From contig SUWN01000003.1 of assembly GCA_015061465.1 (NCBI GenBank), positions 1 through 64,000 of the forward strand: DNA of 64,000 nt. Reading direction: 5' to 3'. Each line of letters begins with the position of its first letter. The first letter of the stretch is position 1. Below, piece after piece: positions 27,585-34,930 of this stretch. The position numbers and the translations under genes are program-made. Origin of the DNA: Treponema bryantii. Lineage in GTDB: Bacteria > Spirochaetota > Spirochaetia > Treponematales > Treponemataceae. A model generated the notes under the pieces. That model was given only the letters and a program-made list of their open reading frames with translations, had not been told where the DNA came from and searched no databases.

Positions 27585-27663
27585 AATTCACCTCGTGTTA
27601 CTTTATTTTAGCATAAGTTTAGACATAAGTGGTAAAAAAAATCCAATTTTCAACACTTTCTTA

Positions 27664-27692
27664 TTGACAAAAATAGATTTTACGTCTATTAT
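27664..27692 (+). promoter_or_regulatory. Promoter of the initiator tRNA gene
   Basis: TTGACA (27664-27669) and TATTAT (27687-27692) are separated by 17 bp and lie 12 bp before the tRNA 5' end. This is the best sigma-70-type promoter seen in the window. Confidence 0.75.
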
Positions 27693-27704
27693 ACTTAAAC
27701 ACGA

Positions 27705-27777
27705 CGCGGGGTAGAGCAGTTGGCAGCTCGTCGGGCTCATAACCCGGAGGCCGCAGGTTCGAGTCCTGCCCCCGCTA
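27705..27777 (+). tRNA. Initiator tRNA-Met (CAT)
   Basis: The 5' acceptor CGCGGGG pairs with CCCCGC, leaving position 1 C opposed to T72, the unpaired 1:72 position that marks initiators. The anticodon loop CTCATAA is closed by three G-C pairs (GGG/CCC), another initiator feature. The T-arm GCAGG-TTCGAGT-CCTGC is perfect. CCA is not encoded (TATAA follows). It stands at the left edge of the accessory region. Confidence 0.95.
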
Positions 27778-27787
27778 TAATCTTAAA

Positions 27788-27825
27788 TCCTTATGTTATA
27801 AGGAAATAAGTCACTTCTGACTTAT
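27788..27825 (+). repeat. Two adjacent perfect hairpins after the tRNA
   Basis: TCCTTAT-GTT-ATAAGGA (27788-27804) and ATAAGTCA-CTTC-TGACTTAT (27806-27825) lie back to back 10 bp after the tRNA. No T-run follows, so they may be processing or recombination sites rather than a classic terminator. Confidence 0.6.
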
Positions 27826-27833
27826 CACTAGAT

Positions 27834-27925
27834 AGGCTCAGCGTGGAACTACTTAATGAATGGTTGAAAGGTTTGGTAGAAAGCCTTTTGAACGGTAATT
27901 TAAGGTGGTAACCATGGCTGAGCCT
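27834..27925 (+). promoter_or_regulatory. Long-range inverted repeat enclosing the start of the integrase remnant
   Basis: AGGCTCAGC (27834-27842) is the exact complement of GCTGAGCCT (27917-27925); TGG/CCA extends the pairing after a small mismatch. In RNA the pairing would cover the ATG at 27914 and lie next to the AAGGTGG ribosome binding site. A T-run follows the right arm. It may be a recombinase core site or a translational control element (inference). Confidence 0.4.
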
Positions 27926-28099
27926 TTTTATTTATACACACGTTGGCACAGTGGAAATTATTATGTACAGTTCAGACTGGAAGATGGATCTCTTTCCAAT
28001 CACAAAAGTACAGGAACTCCCAATTACAATGAAGCAAGAAAACTTGCTATGCAATGGTATTCTTCAGGTCAAATCCCTGAAAGAATAAATTCTAAATAG
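27914..28099 (+). pseudogene. N-terminal remnant of a tyrosine recombinase (phage-type integrase)
   Basis: 61 residues from the ATG at 27914, which has an AAGGTGG ribosome binding site. The content (EPFYLYTRWHSGNYYVQFRL, STGTPNYNEARKLAMQWYSSG) resembles the arm-binding N-terminus of spirochaete integrases, where a YxxGxYYVxF stretch is followed by STGT and an EA..A..W helix. The reading frame then stops, and no catalytic domain with R..HxxR..Y follows before hsdR. It lies 136 bp after a tRNA gene, as expected of a decayed integrative element. It could also be a free-standing small DNA-binding protein, because its start signals are intact. Confidence 0.6.
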
Positions 28100-28234
28100 A
28101 CCAGGTCGCAAGGTTGCAAGAATGACAATTTTATAACAGTGACCTTCCTTGTCACTATTAACTAGTATAATATCTACAAAAATGTAGCTTTGTATGTTAT
28201 AATAGAAGAAATAATAATACGTGGAGTTTTCAGA

Positions 28235-30735
28235 ATGAGTGATATTTTTGACATAAAAGACATGACAGAAGAAGATATCAAGCTTCAGTTCATTACGCCT
28301 GCTTTGCTGCAAAGTGGGATGTCAAAAAGATTACTATGGAAACTTCTCCTGCCAACAAGTTTACAGACGGTAAAGTTCACATCAAAGGTAATATTCCAAG
28401 CCGCGATAAAGGTAAACGTTGCGACTATGTTCTCTGGTATAACAAAGGAACCCCTTTAGCAATTGTAGAAGCAAAAGATAACAATAAATCTTCTTCTTAT
28501 GGAATGCAGCAGGCAATCACTTATGGAATTATGATGAATGTTCCATTTGTTTATACTTCTAATGGTGACAGTTTTTTTGAGCATGACTTTACAACTGGTC
28601 TTGAAAGAGAGCTTCCACTTTCTGAATTTCCAACAGCTGACGAACTTATGGCCCGCTGGCGTGGAGTAAATGCAGAAAAGATAGTAGAAGTTGAAAACCG
28701 CATGGAATATGCAATCGATGGTAATACTAAGTTTTATGATGTTCCTCTTTGTTTTGAAGAGAACCTTATGAACACACCTTTTTATTCTGGAGCAGATTGT
28801 TATCCACCTCGTTATTATCAGCGTAATGCTGTAAACAGAACTCTTGAAGCAATTGCAAAACAGCAGGCTCGTATTCTGATTGCAATGGCTACAGGAACTG
28901 GAAAAACTTATACAGCCTTTCAGATTGTCTGGCGTTTGATTGAATCAGGAACAAAAAAGAAAGTTCTTTATCTGGCAGACAGAAATAATCTTGTGGATCA
29001 GTCTATTCAGCAGGACTTTAAACCTCTTGAAAAAGTAATTCACAAAATCAATTTTCAAAAAGAAGATAAATCTAAAATCTCTGCTTATCAGGTTTATTTT
29101 GCGTTATATCAGCAGTTAGATTCTGCAAAGCATCATGATGAAGATGAAGAAGAAACAGAAGAAGAAATTGAACTCGAGGTTTCAAAATATAAAGAATTCT
29201 TCACTCCTGATTTCTTTGATTTGATTATTGTTGATGAGTGTCACCGCGGTTCTGCAAAGGCTGATTCTCGATGGCGTAAGATTCTTGAATATTTTACTGG
29301 TGCAACACAAATTGGTATGACCGCAACTCCAAAGGAAACAAAATATGTTTCGAATATTGATTATTTTGGAGAGCCTGTTTATTCATACAGTTTAAAACAG
29401 GGAATTGAAGACGGATTCCTTGCTCCGTTCAAAGTAATTAATGTTCATACAAATATAGATGACGGCTGGCGACCAAAAAAAGGTCAAAAAGATATTCACG
29501 GTAACGAAATTGAAGACCGTGAATATAATCTTTCCGATTATGATTACAACATCATTATTCAAGACAGAATTGATGAGGTTGCAGCGGAAATTACAAAGTA
29601 TTTGAAAGAAACAGACCGTATGTCTAAAACGATTGTATTCTGTCCTACCGAAGATGCAGCAGACAGAATGCGAGTTACACTGAACAATTTGAATACCGAC
29701 ATGGTCCTAAAAGATAACCAGGGAAATGTAAAGGAACAATATGTTGTTCGCATTACAGGAAGTGATAAATATGGAAAAGATAAACTTGATTATTTTATTT
29801 CTGTTTCACAGCCTTATCCTGTAATTGCAACGACTTCAAAACTGCTTTCTACCGGTAGTGACTGTAAAATGGTAAAACTTATAGTCATTGATGAACTTAT
29901 TAATTCAATGACTGAGTTTAAGCAGATTATCGGCCGTGGTACACGACTTCGCTATGATGATGGAAAAACTCATTTTACAATTATGGACTTCCGCAGAGTG
30001 AGTCGTTTATTTGCTGATCCTGACTGGGATGGTGAAATTGAACAAGATGAAGATTTTGATCCAAATCCAGAACCTAAAATTCCTCCTGAATCAAAAGAAC
30101 CATCTGATGATACAGATGACGGTGGTGATGGCCCTGTTATTGTAGATCCTCCTGTGCCAAATCCAAAACCAATTATTGGAAAAGGTCAAATCAAAGTAGA
30201 TGTTCTTCAGCGTTTAGTTTCGATTTATGATACAGACGGAAAACTATTGAAACAGGAATCTATTGAAGATTATACAAAAGAAAGTATTCTTGGAACTTAC
30301 CAGACATTGGAAAACTTTATTCAGACCTGGAACGGTGAACAGAAAAAAGAAATCATCCGCAATATGCTTAAAGAAAAAGGTATTGACCTTGAACTGATTA
30401 AGAAAGACCAGAACATGACTGATGTAGATGACTTTGATTTTATCTGTCATATAGCATTTAATCAAAAGCCACTGACTAGACGAGAGCGTGCTGAAAATGT
30501 AAAGAAAAGAGACATCTTTGGAAAATACGGTGAAGCAGCTCGCGAAATAATTAATGCGCTTTTGGATAAATATGCTGAACTTGGCATTTATGATATTGAA
30601 TCAACAGAGATTCTTAAACAGAATCCATTTACTAAATATGGAAAACCAGCTCGTATTGCTGCATTGTTTGGTGGAAGTGATAAATACCGCGCCGCACTGA
30701 AAGAACTTGAGAACGAATTGTATAAGGTGGCGTAA
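28235..30735 (+). pseudogene. hsdR: Type I restriction enzyme R subunit, frameshifted near the N-terminus
   Basis: The gene begins at the ATG at 28235 (MSDIFDIKDMTEEDIKLQFI), but the frame changes near 28313-28320. The main frame resumes as KWDVKKITMETSPANK and runs to 30735; its first ATG is at 28336 (799 residues). The join AGTGGGATGTC is consistent with loss of 4 bases from an expected Ser-Gly-Trp-Asp-Val codon series containing a TGGNTGG repeat. Domains downstream are intact: nuclease residues CDYVLWYNKG...AIVEAKD, Walker A MATGTGKT, IIVDECHRGS, MTATPKE, helicase motif VI IIGRGTRLR, and a C-terminal EcoEI-like domain. Translation from 28336 would lack the first nuclease helix. A sequencing error is possible. 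Confidence 0.8.
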
Positions 30736-31530
30736 ATGGGAGCAAAAGAATTAAAAGCAGCGATTTTACAGGAAGCGGTGTCTGGAAAACTCGTACCGCA
30801 GATAGCCAGCGAAGGAAACGCGCGGGATTTGCTGGAAGAAATTAGGAAAGAAAAACTGTCACACGGATTGGATTTTGCTAACGCAAAATCTGGAAAGAAG
30901 AAATCCAAAAAAGAGACAGCGTTAGCTGGCTCGAATCCGTGTGACATTACAGAAGATGAAATTCCCTTTGATATTCCAGAAAGCTGGTGTTGGTGTAGAT
31001 TGGGAGAGGTTTTTCAGCATAATACAGGAAAAACACAGAATTCCTCTGTTGTAACAAAAAACGGAACTCTAAGAAAATTTATAACGACATCGAATCTTTA
31101 TTGGAATGAATTTGATTTTTCAAAAGTAAAAGAAATGCTGTTTTCAGATTCGGAATTAGAACGTTGTACAGTTACAAAAGGTGATTTACTCGTTTGTGAA
31201 GGTGGAGATTATGGTCGTTCTGCTATTTGGAAATATGACTATGATGTATGTTTTCAAAATCATATTCACAGGCTTCGTCCTTTTAAGAAAGAAACACTGT
31301 GTATAGAGTTTTATTATTATGTTTTATTTATTTTCAAGAATAAAGGTTTTATTCAAGGCAAAGGAGTTGGTATAAAAAGTCTTTCAACTGAAACCCTACA
31401 TCAAGTTTTAATTCCTCTTCCTCCCCTTGCCGAACAAAAACGCATTGTCGCTGCTCTGGAAAAGTTCATGCCACTGTTTGAGCAATATGAGCAGAAGGAA
31501 AAGGAACTGGCAAATCTTTTGCTGAGGTAG
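30736..31530 (+). CDS. hsdS: Half-length type I restriction specificity subunit (single TRD)
   Basis: 264 residues; full HsdS proteins are about 400-520. One coiled-coil/conserved repeat (LKAAILQEAVSGKLVPQIAS, GNARDLLEEIRKEK), a 30-residue linker, the conserved entry DEIPFDIPESWCWCRLGEV, one target recognition domain, and the C-terminal PLPPLAEQKRIVAALEKFMPLFEQ helix. Two such halves could dimerise to specify a symmetric site, as known for truncated HsdS (inference here). Its ATG directly follows the hsdR stop codon. The linker is encoded by a 90-bp palindromic insertion (separate entry). Confidence 0.88.
   Translation: MGAKELKAAILQEAVSGKLVPQIASEGNARDLLEEIRKEKLSHGLDFANAKSGKKKSKKETALAGSNPCDITEDEIPFDIPESWCWCRLGEVFQHNTGKTQNSSVVTKNGTLRKFITTSNLYWNEFDFSKVKEMLFSDSELERCTVTKGDLLVCEGGDYGRSAIWKYDYDVCFQNHIHRLRPFKKETLCIEFYYYVLFIFKNKGFIQGKGVGIKSLSTETLHQVLIPLPPLAEQKRIVAALEKFMPLFEQYEQKEKELANLLLR
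30857..30946. repeat. 90-bp palindromic element inserted in frame in hsdS
   Basis: Terminal arms TGTCACACGGATT (30857-30869) and AATCCGTGTGACA (30934-30946) are exact 13-bp inverted repeats. Inside are GATTTTGC-TAAC-GCAAAATC (30871-30890) and GCTAACGC (30877-30884) with its complement GCGTTAGC (30919-30926). The length is a multiple of three and contains no stop, so it adds 30 residues between the coiled coil and the TRD. Confidence 0.75.
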
Positions 31531-31536
31531 GAATCT

Positions 31537-32547
31537 ATGCAGAATGAACTTGTAAAACAAATATCATACATTTTCTACACAAGCGCGGAGGAAGATGTAA
31601 AAATCAACGCGCTGGTAAAGGACGAATCAATATGGCTTACGCAAAAAGCCATGGCAGAGCTTTTTGATTGCTCTGCTGATAATATCAGTCTGCATCTAAA
31701 AAATATATATGAGACTGGCGAATTGGAAAAAAATCGAACCGCCGAGGAAATCTCGGCAGTTCAAAAGGAAGGAAATCGCTCCGTAAAACGAAATCTCACA
31801 TTCTATAATCTTGATGCAATCATTTCGGTTGGTTACAGAGTAAATTCTGCAAAGGCAACAAAATTCCGCATCTGGGCGACAAATGTTCTGAAGGAATACA
31901 TAAAAAAAGGCTTTGTTCTTGACGAAGACCGACTGAAGCAGGGCGAAAATGTTTTCGGAAAAGATTACTTTCGTGAGTTGCTGGAAAAAGTCCGCTCAAT
32001 TCGTGCAAGTGAACGTAGAATCTGGCAGCAAATAACGGATATTTTTGCAGAATGTTCAGTTGATTATGACAAAAACTCAGAAATTACGAAGCAATTCTAT
32101 GCAACTGTTCAAAATAAATTTCATTTTGCCATAACAGGGCAGACAGCGGCAGAAATCGTCTATGACAGGGCTGACCACAAAAAAGACCACATGGGTCTGA
32201 CAACGTGGAAAAATTCTCCTGACGGCAGAGTTTTAAAAAGCGACGTAAATATCGCGAAAAACTACCTTTCAGAAAAACAGATTAGGCAATTGGAGCGGGC
32301 TGTCAGCGGCTATTTTGATTACATAGAAGATTTGATTGAGCGGGAAATTCCCTTCGATATGAAAAGTTTTGCATCAAGTGTAAACGAATTTTTGGAATTC
32401 AGGAAATACGATATTCTTGATGGTAAGGGAAGGATTTCAAGAACACAGGCAGATGAAAAAGCCTTTGGAGAATACAAAATTTTTAATAGAACCCAAAAAA
32501 TCACTTCTGATTTTGATAAAATGATAAAGCAATTGGAGACAAAATAA
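31537..32547 (+). CDS. RhuM-family protein embedded in the restriction locus
   Basis: 336 residues. It matches RhuM/virulence-RhuM proteins: the N-terminal winged-helix-like DNA-binding part (SIWLTQKAMAELFDCSADNISLHLKNI, then YNLDAIISVGYRVNSAKATKFRIWATNVLKEYI) and a C-terminal helical domain with the DHKKDHMGLTTW motif. RhuM proteins often occur inside type I restriction loci, but their role is not established; a regulatory or toxin/Fic-like role has been proposed. It begins 6 bp after the half hsdS and ends 1 bp before hsdM, so all are co-transcribed. Confidence 0.9.
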   Translation: MQNELVKQISYIFYTSAEEDVKINALVKDESIWLTQKAMAELFDCSADNISLHLKNIYETGELEKNRTAEEISAVQKEGNRSVKRNLTFYNLDAIISVGYRVNSAKATKFRIWATNVLKEYIKKGFVLDEDRLKQGENVFGKDYFRELLEKVRSIRASERRIWQQITDIFAECSVDYDKNSEITKQFYATVQNKFHFAITGQTAAEIVYDRADHKKDHMGLTTWKNSPDGRVLKSDVNIAKNYLSEKQIRQLERAVSGYFDYIEDLIEREIPFDMKSFASSVNEFLEFRKYDILDGKGRISRTQADEKAFGEYKIFNRTQKITSDFDKMIKQLETK

Positions 32548-32548
32548 C

Positions 32549-34051
32549 ATGAGCAACTTAAGTAGTTTTGTAAAACGCATTCGCGATGTAATGCGCAATG
32601 ATGCCGGTATTAACGGTGATGCACAGAGAATTGAACAGATAGCCTGGATGCTTTTCTTAAAAGTATATGACGCTAAAGAAGAAGACTGGGAATTTGAAGA
32701 TGAAAAATATGAATCAATAATCCCGGAAGAACTTCGCTGGCGTATCTGGGCTCATACTGAAAATCAAGGTGATGGACTTACCGGCGACAAGCTCTTAAAC
32801 TTTGTAAATAATAAGCTTTTCCCAACCTTAAAAAATCTTGAAATCTCTCCTGATACTCCAATCCGCCAGAGCATTGTGCGTACAACTTTTGAAGATGCAA
32901 ACAACTACATGAAAGACGGTGTTCTTCTCCGCCAGATTGCAAATATAATAGATGAACTTGATTTTGGAAGCTACGAAGAAACACATGCCTTTGGAGAAAT
33001 CTACGAAACAATTCTTAAAGAGCTTCAGAGTGCAGGTAGTGCCGGTGAATTCTATACACCACGTGCCGTTACTCAGTTTATGGCAAAAATGATTAAGCCT
33101 CAGATTGGCGAAACAATGGCAGACTTTGCCTGTGGTACTGGAGGATTCCTTTCCAGCTGGATAAAAGAACTTGAAGAAGTAAAAGACGCTAAAGGCAGCA
33201 TTTCAAACGAAGAATCAGAAAAAATCTATAACTCAATTTATGCAGTAGAGAAAAAGCAGTTCCCTTACATGCTTTGTGTCACAAATATGCTTTTACATGG
33301 TCTGGATAGCCCAAAAGTTTATCACGGAAACTCTCTCATTTATAAACTTTTGGACTATACTCAGAAAGATGCCTTTGATGTAATTCTTATGAATCCACCA
33401 TACGGCGGAAGCGAAAAAGACGACATTAAACAGAACTTTCCGGCCGATTTGCGTTCGAGCGAAACTGCCGATTTGTTTATGGCAGTTATCATGTACCGCC
33501 TTAAGAAAGAAGGTCGTGCAGCTGTAATTGTTCCAGATGGATTTTTATTTGGAAACGATAATGCAAAGAATAATCTTAAGAAAAAGCTTCTTACAGATTT
33601 TAATCTTCACACAATAATTCGTTTACCAGGAAGTGTATTCAGCCCGTACACAAGCATTACAACAAACATTCTTTTCTTTAATAATGAAGAACCAACAGGA
33701 AAGACATGGTTCTACCGTGTAGACATACCAAGCGACCGTAAACACTTTAGCAAAACAAAGCCGATGGAACTAAAGCACTTTGACGACTGCATTGCCTGGT
33801 GGAATAACCGCAAGGAAATTACAGACGCAGAAGGAAATCCAAAAGCAAAATACTACACCGCACAGGAACTTATTGATTCAAATTACAATTTTGATGTATG
33901 CGGCTATCCTCACGAAGAAGAAGAAATCTTGAGCGTTGCAGAAACAATTCAGAATTACGAAGAAAAGCGTACAAAGCTTAATGCCGATATAGACAATATT
34001 CTTGCACAGATTACTGAACTTCATCAGAAAGCTCAGAAAGGGGAATTGTAG
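32549..34051 (+). CDS. hsdM: Type I restriction-modification DNA methyltransferase subunit
   Basis: 500 residues. The HsdM N-terminal helical domain (1-150, MRNDAGINGDAQRIEQIAWMLF) is followed by the N6-adenine methyltransferase: GEFYTPRAVTQFM, SAM motif MADFACGTGGFL near 192, and catalytic N282-P-P-Y285. It methylates adenine in the HsdS-specified site and forms the M2S core of the enzyme. It appears fully intact, so modification can continue even if restriction is lost through the hsdR frameshift. Confidence 0.96.
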   Translation: MSNLSSFVKRIRDVMRNDAGINGDAQRIEQIAWMLFLKVYDAKEEDWEFEDEKYESIIPEELRWRIWAHTENQGDGLTGDKLLNFVNNKLFPTLKNLEISPDTPIRQSIVRTTFEDANNYMKDGVLLRQIANIIDELDFGSYEETHAFGEIYETILKELQSAGSAGEFYTPRAVTQFMAKMIKPQIGETMADFACGTGGFLSSWIKELEEVKDAKGSISNEESEKIYNSIYAVEKKQFPYMLCVTNMLLHGLDSPKVYHGNSLIYKLLDYTQKDAFDVILMNPPYGGSEKDDIKQNFPADLRSSETADLFMAVIMYRLKKEGRAAVIVPDGFLFGNDNAKNNLKKKLLTDFNLHTIIRLPGSVFSPYTSITTNILFFNNEEPTGKTWFYRVDIPSDRKHFSKTKPMELKHFDDCIAWWNNRKEITDAEGNPKAKYYTAQELIDSNYNFDVCGYPHEEEEILSVAETIQNYEEKRTKLNADIDNILAQITELHQKAQKGEL

Positions 34052-34060
34052 GAGAAAATT

Positions 34061-34930
34061 ATGGAAAAAACAGTAAAAGAAACAATTCATGCACAGGGAA
34101 TAGAAATTGGCATTTACACAACAGATTTTGAAAATGAGTTTATTTCTCTTACAGATATTGCAAAATATCGTAATGAAGATGACCCACGTTTTGTAATTCA
34201 AAACTGGATGCGAAATCGTAATACAATAGAATTTCTTGGGGTTTGGGAAACTTTACATAATCCAAGTTTTAACCGTGTGCAATTCGACACGGTTAAAAAT
34301 GAAGCTGGTGCAAACCGTTTTGTTATGACTCCAACTAAATGGATTGAACAGACAAATGCAATAGGTATTGTCTCAAAAGCAGGCCGTTATGGAGGGGGAA
34401 CTTTTGCACATACAGATATAGCAATGTCATTTGCAACCTGGCTTTCTCCTGAATTCCAGCTTTATATAATGAAAGATTATCGAAGATTAAAATCTGATGA
34501 AAATTCTCGTCTTTCATTAAACTGGAATCTTAACCGGGAACTTTCTAAACTCAATTACAAAATCCACACAGATGCCATTAAAGAAAATCTCATAATCCCG
34601 GAACTTACACCTGCCCAAAAATCTTTCGTTTATGCCGACGAAGCTGATTTGCTGAACGTGGCGTTATTTGGAATGACTGCAAAAGAATGGCGAAAGGGCA
34701 ATCCCGGCAAAAAAGGAAACATCCGCGATTATACAGACTTACATCATCTTCTAGTCCTTGCCAATCTTGAAAGTTATAACGCTATTCTTATAGAACAAAA
34801 TATCGGGCAGCCTCAACGTTTGGAAATGTTACGGGAAACGGCTCTTAAACAACTTAGAACAATTCAAGCCCTTGATTTTTCATCCTCAAAAATTCTGACC
34901 ATTTCCGATAAAGCAGAGGAAGCAAAATGA
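34061..34930 (+). CDS. KilA-N domain protein in the restriction locus
   Basis: 289 residues. The KilA-N DNA-binding domain (about 18-140) shows FENEFISLTDIAKYRNEDDP, IQNWMRNRNTIEFLGVWE and GRYGGGTFAHTDIAMSFATWLSPEFQLYIM. The C-terminal half is helical with AKEWRKGNPGKKGNIRDY. KilA-N proteins come from phages and large DNA viruses and are common cargo in type I loci; their function there is unknown. The stop overlaps the next hsdS start (ATGA at 34927-34930), showing translational coupling. Confidence 0.9.
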   Translation: MEKTVKETIHAQGIEIGIYTTDFENEFISLTDIAKYRNEDDPRFVIQNWMRNRNTIEFLGVWETLHNPSFNRVQFDTVKNEAGANRFVMTPTKWIEQTNAIGIVSKAGRYGGGTFAHTDIAMSFATWLSPEFQLYIMKDYRRLKSDENSRLSLNWNLNRELSKLNYKIHTDAIKENLIIPELTPAQKSFVYADEADLLNVALFGMTAKEWRKGNPGKKGNIRDYTDLHHLLVLANLESYNAILIEQNIGQPQRLEMLRETALKQLRTIQALDFSSSKILTISDKAEEAK

